A stretch of DNA of 64,000 nucleotides, from assembly GCF_016741815.1 (NCBI RefSeq), contig NZ_JAERRJ010000014.1, forward strand, positions 1-64,000. The letters run 5' to 3'. The DNA comes from Nocardia acididurans. Its GTDB lineage: Bacteria > Actinomycetota > Actinomycetes > Mycobacteriales > Mycobacteriaceae. The translations under genes and the position numbers were made by a program. The notes under the pieces are model-generated. The model was given only the letters and a program-made list of their open reading frames with translations. It ran no database searches and was not told where the DNA came from. Shown piece by piece: positions 33,067 through 41,742 of this stretch; position 1 is the stretch's first letter, and every line of letters begins with the position of its first letter.

Positions 33067-33681
33067 TCAGGGCTGAGTGGCAGCGTAGGCCGCGAGCAGC
33101 ATGTCGGTGAGTTCGTCGAGGTATTCCGGGCGGGTGGGGTCGCCGCCCATCATCGTGCGCCAGAACAGGGGCGCGAGCAGGAAGTCCAGGGCCAGTTCGA
33201 GATTCAGCGCGGGGGGTAGTTCGCCGCGGTCGACGGCCCGGTGCAGGATCTCGGCCACGCGGGCGCGGCGGGTGCGGCCGATCCCGGATTGCAGGGCCTC
33301 GGCGAGGGCGGGCGTGCGGACGGCCTGTGCCAGCAGATCCGGAATGATGCGCGCCGCCAGGGGATTCGCCATGCCGGCGGCCGTGGTCGACAGGAAGGCG
33401 CGCAGGTCGCCGCGCAGGGTGCCGGTATCGGGCGGTGCGGCGGCATCCACCGCGACTTCGGAAACCAGTGTGACGACGAGGTTTTCCTTGGTGGGCCAGC
33501 GGCGGTACAGCGTGGGCTTGCTGACGCCCGCGCGGCGGGCGACGGCCTCCATGGAGAGTTTGCCGTAGCCCACCTCGGCGAGTTCCTCGAAGGCGGCCGC
33601 CCGGATGGCGGCGGTCACCTGCGGTTGCATCACGGCCGCGCCCGCGGGTTTGCGGGTGCGCGGGGCGGTCTCCTCGGTCAT
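33067..33681 (-). CDS. TetR family transcriptional regulator
   Basis: The 204-residue protein has an N-terminal TetR helix-turn-helix (AAAFEELAEVGYGKLSMEAVARRAGVSKPTLYRRWPTKENL, spanning about residues 28-70 in overlapping parts) and a helical ligand domain resembling TetR_C_16-type members. It starts at ATG 33681, the only start past the operator region. It is divergent from an alpha/beta-hydrolase gene 129 bp away, with three related operator-like sequences between. It probably represses itself and the hydrolase. The ligand is unknown. Confidence 0.92.
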   Translation of the reverse strand: MTEETAPRTRKPAGAAVMQPQVTAAIRAAAFEELAEVGYGKLSMEAVARRAGVSKPTLYRRWPTKENLVVTLVSEVAVDAAAPPDTGTLRGDLRAFLSTTAAGMANPLAARIIPDLLAQAVRTPALAEALQSGIGRTRRARVAEILHRAVDRGELPPALNLELALDFLLAPLFWRTMMGGDPTRPEYLDELTDMLLAAYAATQP

Positions 33682-33696
33682 GTCCGCGAGTGTAGC

Positions 33697-33793
33697 AACG
33701 TCGATACGCATACGTTTCGTCGAAACGGTTGCGTATCGACGTTGAGCGGACTACCGTTTCCAGCATGCGACGAAACGGTGTCGTATCGACGTA
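33697..33793. promoter_or_regulatory. Nested TetR operator array
   Basis: AACGTCGATACGCA (33697-33710) and TGCGTATCGACGTT (33730-33743) are perfect 14-bp inverted arms. Between them sits another perfect palindrome, CGTTTCG-T-CGAAACG (33713-33727). The composite CGAAACGGTTGCGTATCGAC (33721-33740) is repeated with two changes at 33771-33790, 50 bp on and about 20 bp before the hydrolase ATG. This spacing (about five helix turns) suggests cooperative binding of several TetR dimers. Confidence 0.7.
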
Positions 33794-33810
33794 AACGAGA
33801 GGTCACAGCC

Positions 33811-35013
33811 ATGAAGTTCTTGTTCGACGACGAATCCTTCTCCTTCGAGACGCTGCGGGCCGCGGGATTCGCCTGCTACGGCGGCGCCGAACTCGGCGAG
33901 GTGGTGTCGACGGCGAGCCGCATCACCGACGACGACGAGACGTCCTGGCTCCGGGAGTGGGAGGCCACCGCGCGGCGCGTGCACGCCATCGGCGCCGAGT
34001 GCGCGGCGGCGGGCCGCCGGGTCAGCGCCCGCGAGGCGCTGCTGCGGGCCTCGAACTACTACCGCACGGCCGAGTTCTACCTGCGCGACGATCCGGCGAA
34101 CGATCCTCGGGCACGGGAACTCTCGCAGCTGTCCCGCGAAACCTTCGCCCAGGCGGCCGAACTCATGGACCGGCCCGTTCGCCGTGTCGAGATCCCCTAC
34201 GAGGGGACCACCCTGCCCGGCTACCTCTACCTGGTGGATGATTCCGGAACACCGCGCCCCACAGTCATTTTCACCAGCGGCTTCGACTCCACCCTGGAGG
34301 AGTCCTATTTCGCCCTGGCCGCCGGTGCGCTGGCACGGGGCTATCAGGTGCTGGCCTTCGACGGGCCGGGCCAGGGTGCGGTCATCCGCGATCAGGGTCT
34401 GACCTTCCGGCCCGACTGGGAGGCGGTCATCACCCCCGTGGTCGACTTCGCCCGCACCCGGCCCGAGATCGATCCGAGCCGAATCTCGTTGTACGGCTAC
34501 AGCCTCGGCGGATACCTGACCGCACGCGCCGCCGCATTCGAGCCCCGGCTGTCGGCGCTGGTGCTCAACGACGGCCTGTTCGACTACCACGCCGCCCACG
34601 TGCGGGTGATGCCGACGTTCCTCACCGAGTGGATCGACGCGGGCCGCGACAAGGACGCCGACCAGGTGACCGGGCTGCTCATGGCCGTCGACACCGCCAC
34701 CCGCTGGGCACTGCGCAACGGCATGTGGACCTTCGGCGCGCACTCCCCCGCCGACTACATTCGCCGCACCGCCGCCTACACCCTCGCCGGGGTCGCGCAG
34801 CGGATCGCCTGCCCCACACTCGTTCTCGACGCCGAGAACGATCAGTTCTTCCGCGGTGAGGCGCCGCGCGTGTTCGAGGCGCTCACCTGCGAGAAGGAAA
34901 TCGTCACCGGCACCGAGTACGAAGGCGCGGGCGAGCACTGCCACATGGGGGCCATGCTGCTGACCCACCAGCGCGTCTTCGACTGGCTCGACCGCGTCAC
35001 CGAGCGCGGGTAG
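33811..35013 (+). CDS. Alpha/beta hydrolase of the FrsA/DUF1100-like group
   Basis: The 400-residue protein has an N-terminal helical cap (about residues 1-125, including LRASNYYRTAEFYL) and a C-terminal alpha/beta-hydrolase domain. TVIFTSGFDSTLEE forms the oxyanion strand, LYGYSLGGYLT the nucleophile elbow with Ser near 230, DAENDQFF the acid and GAGEHCHMGA the His. The cap plus this motif set resembles 2,6-dihydroxypseudooxynicotine hydrolase and FrsA-like C-C hydrolases. The start is ATG 33811, just after the third operator. It is controlled by the divergent TetR by inference. Confidence 0.85.
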   Translation: MKFLFDDESFSFETLRAAGFACYGGAELGEVVSTASRITDDDETSWLREWEATARRVHAIGAECAAAGRRVSAREALLRASNYYRTAEFYLRDDPANDPRARELSQLSRETFAQAAELMDRPVRRVEIPYEGTTLPGYLYLVDDSGTPRPTVIFTSGFDSTLEESYFALAAGALARGYQVLAFDGPGQGAVIRDQGLTFRPDWEAVITPVVDFARTRPEIDPSRISLYGYSLGGYLTARAAAFEPRLSALVLNDGLFDYHAAHVRVMPTFLTEWIDAGRDKDADQVTGLLMAVDTATRWALRNGMWTFGAHSPADYIRRTAAYTLAGVAQRIACPTLVLDAENDQFFRGEAPRVFEALTCEKEIVTGTEYEGAGEHCHMGAMLLTHQRVFDWLDRVTERG

Positions 35014-35031
35014 CGCGCCGCGAACCGGCCG

Positions 35032-35916
35032 TCAGACCGCCGGACTCGGCGCCACTGCCGTCGTATTCGACTGCCTGGCAAAGAGATACGCGGCCAGGGC
35101 GGCCGGGCCGAACATGAGGATGCCGTACATCGCACCGGGAATGGCCATGGTCTCGTTCTCCAGCACCGATACCGCCACGGCAATGGCCAGGGTGGCATTG
35201 TGGATGCCGATCTCCATGGCCGAGGCGATGGCCTGGCGGGTGTCGACCCGGAACAGCCGGGGCACGGCGAACCCGATCAGCAGGCTCAGCACCGACAGCA
35301 GCAGCGCGATCCCGCCCAGGCGGCCGAAATTGTCCAGCAGCGTGTCGAATTCGCTGATCGCGGCGGCGGCGATGACCAGGATCAGCACCACGATGGAACC
35401 GAGCTTCACGGGCTTGCGCATGCGCTCGGCCCACCGCGGGAAGCGATGGCGCGCCCACATGCCCAGCGCCACCGGCACCAGGACGATGGCGACCACCTGC
35501 ACGAATTTGGCGGGCTGCAGGCCGATCGAGGAGTCCGAGCCCAGGAACTCGGCGATGGCCAGCGTCACCACGATGGGCATGGTGAATACCGCGAGCACCG
35601 AATTGATCGCGGTCAGAGTGACATTCAGCGCGACATCACCACCGGCCACATGGCTGAACAGGTTGGCGGAGGTGCCGCCCGGCGAAGCGACCAGCAGCAT
35701 CATGCCGACGGCCAGCGCACCGTCGAGGCCGAAGGCGTACACCAGGCCGAGGCAGATGGCGGGCAGCAGCACGATCTGACAGGCCAGCGCGAGCAGCGCC
35801 GCCTTCGGATACTGCACCACCCGGGCGAAGTCGGCGCGGGTGAGGGTCAGTCCGAGACCGAACATGACCAGGGCGAGAGCGAGCGGCAACAGCACCGCGA
35901 AGATCGACGAATCCAC
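35032..35916 (-). CDS. Bile acid:sodium symporter family (BASS) transporter
   Basis: The 294-residue membrane protein has about 8-10 hydrophobic helices and the BASS signatures VASPGGTSANLFSHVAGGDVALN (split at about residues 79-101) and EIGIHNATLAIAVA near 246. It likely couples uptake of an organic anion to Na+. GTG 35916 was chosen because AAGGAGA lies about 7 bases upstream. A longer frame to 36075 has no ribosome site and covers the divergent promoter region. A PucR-type regulator diverges 226 bp away. The substrate is unknown. Confidence 0.88.
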   Translation of the reverse strand: MDSSIFAVLLPLALALVMFGLGLTLTRADFARVVQYPKAALLALACQIVLLPAICLGLVYAFGLDGALAVGMMLLVASPGGTSANLFSHVAGGDVALNVTLTAINSVLAVFTMPIVVTLAIAEFLGSDSSIGLQPAKFVQVVAIVLVPVALGMWARHRFPRWAERMRKPVKLGSIVVLILVIAAAAISEFDTLLDNFGRLGGIALLLSVLSLLIGFAVPRLFRVDTRQAIASAMEIGIHNATLAIAVAVSVLENETMAIPGAMYGILMFGPAALAAYLFARQSNTTAVAPSPAV

Positions 35917-36142
35917 CGGGTTCTCCTTAGAGCATCGATGCGCCGAATTGTGCGGATCCGGCGAGCCGTTCGGCGTTGTGCCTCGAGCAGAAAAGCACCG
36001 GCGGATTGTGTGCGGCCACAATCGACCGAGGAAGGCGAAGGAGCCGTTCGGCGAAAACCCCAGGTCAGTTCCCATCGGTATGGCATCGTGAGCACTCAGC
36101 GCCCGACTCGACTGTGGGCGGCACCGAAGGGATCGATTCGAC

Positions 36143-37447
36143 GTGGCAACCCCGGCATTGCTGCTCGGCGGCAGACCGCTGGCCGATCAGCTCGCGCAGC
36201 GCACCAGCGGTCTGGTGGCCGACACGGTCGCCCGGGTGCGCGCGGAGGTGACCTTCTACGGATCACTGCCCGAGGAGGCGATCCGGCGGGATGTGACCCG
36301 GGTGGTGCGGCGCAATCTGGAGCTGTTCATCGGGACGCTGCGCACCGAAACACTGCCGGACGCAGGCGAATTCGACGCACTGGAGAAGTCGGCGCGCGAG
36401 CGGGCCGAGGAGCGGGTGCCGCTCGCGGATGTGCTCGGCGCGTATCACGTGGGCAGCCGGGTGTGGTGGCGCGTCGTCGGCGGCCTGGCCGGGCCCGGCG
36501 ACGAGGCCGCCGTGGCGCGCGCGGGAGCGCTGCTGCAGCAGTACATCCAACTGGCGACGGCCGCGGTGCTGGCCGGGTACGGCGCGGATCAGGCGCCACC
36601 GCCGGCGGCGGACCATGCGCGCACCACCGTTTTCCACGCACTCGCCACCGGTGTCGAGATCGCCGATACGGCACGGGCATTCGGGATCAGCCTGGCACCG
36701 CGGTACTGGGTGCTGGTCATCCGGCTCGGCGTGCACCCCGATGAGCGGGATCCGGAGGTCGCGACCACGGTCGCCGCGCGCCGCAAGGCCCGCCGCCTCG
36801 AATTCGAACTGGACCGCATCGGCAAGGGCGACACCCTGTGCACGGTGACCAGCGGTGGCGGCGTCGCGTTCATTCCACTGCACGCGCATGCCGTGGATGC
36901 GACGGAGATCGGCCCCGATCCCGCCGACACGGCCCCGATCGACACGGCGGCCGTGGAGACCGCCTTCGCCGCCCTGGAGAAACAACTCCGCGACATCGGC
37001 CGGGTGGTCGGCGTCAGCAGCCGCTGCGCCGTCGACCTCGCCACCCCCGACCGTATTCCCGAAACCCTTTCCGAGGTAAGGGAACTCCTGGAGGTCGCGG
37101 CCCGCTATCGGCCCGGCGAACCGGTGGTGCGCTTCCGCGATCTCGGCCTCGAATACCAGCTCACCCGGCCCAGCCGGGTGACCCGTCTCAATGCCGCGGT
37201 CCTGGCCCCGCTCACCGATCCGGTGCTGCGCCACACCCTCGAGACCTACCTGGCCTGCGACGCGAACAGCGGCGCGACCGCGACCCGCCTGCACATCCAC
37301 CCCAACACGGTGCTCTACCGCCTGCGCAAAGCCGCCGACCTGACCGGCCTCGAACTCGGCAAACCCCGCGACGTGGTGCGCATCATGGCCGCGCTGGCCG
37401 CGACGCGGAGCGGTGAGACCCTCCCGCCACCGACAGATTTCGACTGA
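36143..37447 (+). CDS. PucR/CdaR family transcriptional regulator
   Basis: The 434-residue protein has an N-terminal helical sensor region (about residues 1-150), a middle GGDEF-like PucR region, and a C-terminal PucR HTH_30 domain. The last reads TYLACDANSGATATRLHIHPN, then TVLYRLRKAADLTGL, which is diagnostic. It starts at GTG 36143 with AAGGGA about 12 bases upstream. It is divergent from the BASS transporter, its likely target. The 226-bp gap between them has no other gene. Members usually sense purines, amino acids or polyketide-like compounds; the ligand here is unknown. Confidence 0.88.
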   Translation: MATPALLLGGRPLADQLAQRTSGLVADTVARVRAEVTFYGSLPEEAIRRDVTRVVRRNLELFIGTLRTETLPDAGEFDALEKSARERAEERVPLADVLGAYHVGSRVWWRVVGGLAGPGDEAAVARAGALLQQYIQLATAAVLAGYGADQAPPPAADHARTTVFHALATGVEIADTARAFGISLAPRYWVLVIRLGVHPDERDPEVATTVAARRKARRLEFELDRIGKGDTLCTVTSGGGVAFIPLHAHAVDATEIGPDPADTAPIDTAAVETAFAALEKQLRDIGRVVGVSSRCAVDLATPDRIPETLSEVRELLEVAARYRPGEPVVRFRDLGLEYQLTRPSRVTRLNAAVLAPLTDPVLRHTLETYLACDANSGATATRLHIHPNTVLYRLRKAADLTGLELGKPRDVVRIMAALAATRSGETLPPPTDFD

Positions 37448-37475
37448 GGACACGCGGACCGGCCGGGCAGCCGGG

Positions 37476-38429
37476 TCAGCGGTGGACTCGTGAGAGCTTG
37501 TCGGGGTTGGTGATCGAGTAGATCTCCCGGATGCGCTGGCCGGTTGCGTCGGGTTCGACCACGACGACGGCCAGGGGGCTGTCGCCGGAGAAGACCAGCA
37601 GGGACGGCTCGCCGTTGACGTGGCGGTAGCGGATCTGCACCGCGCCGGGGCGAAGGTTCTCGGCCACCGCGTGGAAGATGGCTGCCACCCGGGTGTTTCC
37701 GTGGACGGGATGCAGGCTGGTGGCGGGGCCCTTGCCGCCGCCGTCGGTCCAGAGGGTCACGTCGGGGGCGAGGACTTCCAGCAGGGCTGCCATATCGCCG
37801 CCGAGCGCGGCGGCGGCGAAGCGTTCGGTGACCCGGGCGTGCACGGCCGGATCCGGCTGGTGGCGGGGGCGGCGGGCCTGGACGTGGGCGCGGGCGCGAT
37901 GGGCGAGCTGACGGACGGCGACAGGGGAACGCCCGAGCAGGTCGGCGATCTCGGGGTGGGTGTAGCCGAACACCTCGTGCAGCACGAAGACCGCGCGCTC
38001 GAGCGGGCTGAGCGATTCGAGGACCACCAGGACGGCCAGGGAGAAGGATTCGGCGCGCACGACCGTGTCGGACGTGTCGGTGGCCGTGTTCTCGGTGGTG
38101 AGCAATGGTTCCGGAAGCCATTGACCCACATAGGTTTCCCGGCGGCGGGACAGGGCCGACCGGCGGGCCAGCGCCTGGTTGACGGCGATGCGGATCAGGT
38201 AGGCGCGCGGATTCTGCACGGGCGCACCGGATTCGGTGCGCGGCGACCAGGCCAGCCACACCTCCTGCAGGACGTCCTCGGTGTCGGTGACGCTGCCGAG
38301 CATGTTGTAGACGACCGAGAACAGCAGTTCCCGGTGATCCAGGAAGATCCGCGTCGCCGGGTCGTTCGCGCCGGGGGTGACCGTCATGGGAGCAGTCTGC
38401 CCATCGGTCCGGTTCATCACCTCTGTCAT
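37476..38429 (-). CDS. ECF41-type sigma factor with SnoaL-like C-terminal domain
   Basis: The 317-residue protein has sigma-70 regions 2 (LFSVVYNMLGSVTDTEDVLQ) and 4 (LSPLERAVFVLHEVFGYTHP onward), then a C-terminal NTF2/SnoaL-like domain of about 130 residues. The two ECF41 hallmarks are present: WLPEPL in the linker between sigma domains and NPDKL near the C-terminus, where they set the activity of this anti-sigma-free class. A TGTCACA box lies 30 bp upstream of the chosen ATG 38429; GTG 38435 or ATG 38417 are alternatives. ECF41 factors usually sit beside a carboxymuconolactone decarboxylase, oxidoreductase or epimerase gene; here the neighbour is a broken amidohydrolase. Confidence 0.9.
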   Translation of the reverse strand: MTEVMNRTDGQTAPMTVTPGANDPATRIFLDHRELLFSVVYNMLGSVTDTEDVLQEVWLAWSPRTESGAPVQNPRAYLIRIAVNQALARRSALSRRRETYVGQWLPEPLLTTENTATDTSDTVVRAESFSLAVLVVLESLSPLERAVFVLHEVFGYTHPEIADLLGRSPVAVRQLAHRARAHVQARRPRHQPDPAVHARVTERFAAAALGGDMAALLEVLAPDVTLWTDGGGKGPATSLHPVHGNTRVAAIFHAVAENLRPGAVQIRYRHVNGEPSLLVFSGDSPLAVVVVEPDATGQRIREIYSITNPDKLSRVHR

Positions 38430-38458
38430 GCCCACACAGAGTGCACCGGGCCGCGCGG

Positions 38459-38516
38459 TGTGACATGGCGGCCCGCCCTGTGGGTTGTTTCACCGAGATC
38501 CGCCGCGAATGTCACA
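38459..38516. promoter_or_regulatory. Divergent TGTCACA boxes (ECF41 -35-like)
   Basis: TGTCACA on the minus strand (38465-38459) faces the sigma gene, and a second copy on the plus strand (38510-38516) faces the amidohydrolase. This heptamer is the reported -35 element of ECF41 promoters. The matching CGTC -10 is not found at 16 bp on either side, so promoter activity is uncertain. Confidence 0.35.
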
Positions 38517-38586
38517 CCTCGCGGCGGCCCGGCCTCTGTGGAGGTGCGTCGGACGAGCCGGCGCGACCCGCACCCAGGAGAATCCC

Positions 38587-39760
38587 ATGCGCACCCTGAT
38601 CCACGATGTCCGCGTCTTCGACGGCGAGAACACCACGGCCCGAGCCGATGTGGTGGTGGACGGGCCGCTGATCGGCGTGGCCGACGGCCGCGCCTGCGAG
38701 GTGGTCGTCGACGGACGCGGAAAAGACCTTGCTACCCGGGCTGATCGACGCCCACACGCATGTCTTCGACGGCAGCCTCGTCCGCGCGCTGCGCTTCGGT
38801 GTGACCACCGAGATCGATATGTTCTGCCTCCCAACTCTTCTCGCGGCGCAGCGCGCGCTCGCCGCGGAGCGTGACGATGTGGCGGATCTGCGCAGCGCGG
38901 GCACCCTGGCGACCGCGCCCGGCGGGCATCCGCTCCAGCTCTTCGCCGCGGTGGCCGCCGCCGGGGTCGATATCCCGGACGCACCGGATTCGCTGGAGAC
39001 CATCGACGAGCCCGGCGCGGCAACGGCTTTCGTCCAGCGCCGGGTGGCCGAGGGCTCGGACTTCTTGAAGATCGTCATCGATGACGGGGCCGTGCACGGC
39101 TCGGATATCCCCGCCCTCGGGCTCGATACGGTGACGGCGCTGACGACGGCGGCCCACGCGGCCGGGCTTCCGGTCATCGCCCACGCGCTCACCGCGCGAG
39201 AGGTGCAGATCGCCCTCGACGCGGGCGTCGACGGGCTCGCCCACGCGTGGGCGGACGCCGATGCGGCCACCTCGCGGCAACTGGCCGAAAGAGTCTCCGC
39301 CCAGGGCGTTTTCGTGGTGAGCACCCTCGCCTACTTCGAGGCCATCTCCGACCACGGCACGCACACAGCCGACCACACGCACCCGGGTTCCCTGGAGAAC
39401 GCCCTCGACGCGGTCGCCATGCTGCACCGTGCGGGCGCGACACTGCTGGCGGGCACCGACGCCACGCCCTTCGTCCCCGCGCACGGCTCCGGCCTGCATC
39501 GTGAACTGCAGCTCCTCACCCGGGCGGGGCTCGCCCCCACCGCGGCGCTCGCGGCCGCGACCAGCCGTTCGGCCCGGCACGCCGGGCTGACGGACCGGGG
39601 CCGTATCGCACCGGGCCTGCGCGCGGATCTCCTTCTGGTGGAGGGCGATCCGACCCGGGACATCACCGCCACGCAGCACATCGCCGGGGTGTGGCGGCGC
39701 GGCGTCCCCGTGCCGGACCGGGTATCGCTCATCGACGGCCGGGAGCCGCAGCGCACCTAG
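38587..39760 (+). pseudogene. Amidohydrolase family protein, frameshifted
   Basis: ATG 38587, with AGGAGA upstream, opens a metal-dependent amidohydrolase: MRTLIHDVRVFDGENTTARAD forms the start of the beta-sandwich in two overlapping parts. At AAAA 38721-38724 the frame changes. Removing one A rejoins GRGK to TLLPGLIDAHTHVFDG, where the HxH metal motif begins. The rest (to 39760) is intact, with HALTAREVQ, LAGTDATPF and the C-terminal DLLLVEGDP. Without the shift the protein would be about 390 residues. It may be a decayed gene, a recent indel or a sequencing error in a short A run. It could have been an imidazolonepropionase- or prolidase-like enzyme. Confidence 0.75.
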
Positions 39761-40497
39761 ACCTCGTCGCGCAGAGTCGCCTGGAAGGCGATGCGATCGC
39801 CGCGATAGAGCGAGCGCACGCGTTCCACCGGGCGGCCGTCGATGTCGCTGCTGCGACGGTGCAGCAGCAGCATGGGCAGTGCGGTCGTGCATTCGAGCAG
39901 GGCCGCCTCGCGGGGGGAGGCGAGGACGGTTTCGATGCGTTCGGTGGCGGCGGCGTATCGCACGCCGGTGGCGCGTACCGCGGCGTAGAGCGAGCTGGTC
40001 GGGTCGTAGGTGTCGCGCAGCCCGGCGAAGCGGTCGAGCGGCATGAAAGTGCTTTCCAGTCCGATGCGTTCGCCGTCGGCGAGCAGGATGCGTTCCAGGT
40101 GCATGACGGGCGTGTCCGGGGCGACGCCGAGGTCGTGTGCGGTGTCCGGATCGGCGGGGGCGTCGGTCCACTCGACGAGGATGCGGCCGGGCGTGCGCCC
40201 GAATTTCAGCGCGCCCTCGGTATAGGAGCGTAAGGACAACGGCTGCGTCATCTTCGGGCGAGAAACGACCGTGCCTCGGCCCTGGCGGCGAATTCTGCCC
40301 TCCACCAGTAGTTCTCGCACCGCCTGCCGAACGGTTTCGCGGGCGACGCCGCAGCGCAGCGCCAGTTCGCGCTCCGAGGGCAGCGGATCGCCTTCGGCGA
40401 GTTCGTGCAGGAGCGTTTCCAGTTCGGCGCGTACGCGATACGACTTGGGCATGCGGTTCGAGGAAGCGCCCACCCCGGCGGCATCCGGTGTATCCAT
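39757..40497 (-). CDS. GntR/HutC-family regulator with UTRA domain (PhnF-like)
   Basis: The 246-residue protein has an N-terminal GntR winged helix (DPLPSERELALRCGVARETVRQA) and a C-terminal UTRA ligand domain (about residues 85-240). It is divergent from the phosphonate genes, and two operators of the PhnF type lie in the gap, so it probably represses that cluster and itself. ATG 40497 was preferred; the frame runs to 40566, but that would pass through one operator. Its stop overlaps the amidohydrolase end by 4 bp. In mycobacteria PhnF represses a phosphate/phosphonate transporter. Confidence 0.9.
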   Translation of the reverse strand: MDTPDAAGVGASSNRMPKSYRVRAELETLLHELAEGDPLPSERELALRCGVARETVRQAVRELLVEGRIRRQGRGTVVSRPKMTQPLSLRSYTEGALKFGRTPGRILVEWTDAPADPDTAHDLGVAPDTPVMHLERILLADGERIGLESTFMPLDRFAGLRDTYDPTSSLYAAVRATGVRYAAATERIETVLASPREAALLECTTALPMLLLHRRSSDIDGRPVERVRSLYRGDRIAFQATLRDEV

Positions 40498-40518
40498 GCC
40501 GCTCAGCGTACATGGAAT

Positions 40519-40577
40519 TGGTCTATACCAATTGTTAACCCAGCGTTTGCGTACGAAACACTCCAAGGTCTAGACCA
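40519..40577. promoter_or_regulatory. Two PhnF-type GntR operators
   Basis: TGGTCTATACCA (40519-40530) is exactly the reverse complement of TGGTATAGACCA, the operator reported for PhnF of M. smegmatis. A second copy, AGGTCTAGACCA (40566-40577), has the perfect core GGTCTAGACC. Their starts are 47 bp apart. The second ends 17 bp before the FAD oxidoreductase ATG, and the first begins 21 bp before the regulator start, so one regulator could control both directions. Confidence 0.75.
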
Positions 40578-40594
40578 TTGGTCACGATGGGTCC

Positions 40595-41710
40595 ATGCGA
40601 TTGGTCATCATCGGAGGCGGAATCCTCGGCACCGCACACGCGCTCGCGGCCATCGGCCGCGGCCACGACGTCGTGCACCTGGAACGCGAGGTCGAGGCGC
40701 GCGGGGCGACGGTCCGCAACTTCGGGCTGGTGTGGGTGTCGGGCCGCAGCGCCGACGAACTCGACATCACGCTGCGCTCGCGACAGCTGTGGGAGGAGAT
40801 CGGCGGCAAGGTGCCGGGTGTCGGATTCCGGCCCGCCGGATCGATGACGCTGGTGCGCAGCGACGCCGAACTCGCCGTCGCCGAGGCCGCCGCCGCGAGC
40901 GCCTCCGCCGCCGAGCGCGGATTCGAACTGCTCGATCCGGACCGGGTCCGCGAGATCAATCCGGCGCTGCGCGGCAAATTCCTTGCGGGCCTGCACTGTT
41001 CGACCGACGCCGCCGTCGAGTCGCGGCAGGCGCTGCCCGCGCTGCGCCGGTACATGGAGGCCACCGGGCGCTACAGCTTCTTCAGCGGCACCGAGGCGCG
41101 CACCATCAGCGGCAGCACGGTGATCGACGATCGCGGCCGCCGCCACGAGGGTGATCTGGTGCTGGTCTGCCCGGGCGCGGCGCACGCCGGGCTCACCCGC
41201 GAACTGGTCGGCGACCTCCCGGTGCGCCGGGTGCGCCTGCAGATGATGCAGACCGCGCCGCTGGGCGAACCGCTCACCACCGCCGTCGCCGACGGCGACA
41301 GCTTCCGCTACTACCCGGCCTTCGCGGGCGAACAGCTGGATCGGCTGAATCGGGAAGAGGCGCAACCGTTCACGGCCGCCCAGCACAAGATGCAGCTGCT
41401 GTGCGTGCAGCGCCTGCACGGCGGGCTCACCATCGGCGACACGCACGAGTACGAGGAGCCCTTCAACTTCGACGTGGACGAGGCCCCGTACGAGCACCTC
41501 ACCGCCGTCGCCGAGGAGTTGCTGGGCCGCAAGCTACCGCCGATCGTGCGGCGCTGGGCGGGCGTGTACAGCCAGAGCATCGACCCCGGCACCATCGTGA
41601 CCCGCGCGCAAGCCTCCGACAACGTCTGGGTGATCACCGGCCCCGGCGGCCGCGGCATGACGCTGGGCCCGGCGCTCGGCGAGGAAACCGCCGACCTGCT
41701 CGGCCTCTGA
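40595..41710 (+). CDS. FAD-dependent oxidoreductase of phosphonate clusters (TIGR03364/PbfD-like)
   Basis: The 371-residue DAO-fold flavoprotein has the FAD motif LVIIGGGILGTAHALA at residues 2-17, followed by the GATVRNFGLVWVSGRS signature of the TIGR03364 group found in phosphonate gene clusters. The C-terminal ITGPGGRGMTLGPALGEE is the second FAD contact. Published work, as I recall it, assigns related enzymes (PbfD) to oxidising N-methyl-aminoethylphosphonate or aminoethylphosphonate to phosphonoacetaldehyde. It is the first gene of the operon, directly upstream of a phosphonatase-like hydrolase, which fits that product. No transaminase (PhnW) is present. Confidence 0.85.
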   Translation: MRLVIIGGGILGTAHALAAIGRGHDVVHLEREVEARGATVRNFGLVWVSGRSADELDITLRSRQLWEEIGGKVPGVGFRPAGSMTLVRSDAELAVAEAAAASASAAERGFELLDPDRVREINPALRGKFLAGLHCSTDAAVESRQALPALRRYMEATGRYSFFSGTEARTISGSTVIDDRGRRHEGDLVLVCPGAAHAGLTRELVGDLPVRRVRLQMMQTAPLGEPLTTAVADGDSFRYYPAFAGEQLDRLNREEAQPFTAAQHKMQLLCVQRLHGGLTIGDTHEYEEPFNFDVDEAPYEHLTAVAEELLGRKLPPIVRRWAGVYSQSIDPGTIVTRAQASDNVWVITGPGGRGMTLGPALGEETADLLGL

Positions 41711-41742
41711 GCACTCCCCCACTTTCAAGGAGACGAACACCC

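Noticed and set aside
33241..33810. N-terminal extension of the FrsA-like hydrolase back to 33241
   Set aside because: It would run through the TetR gene antisense and the nested operators; ATG 33811 matches where similarity begins.
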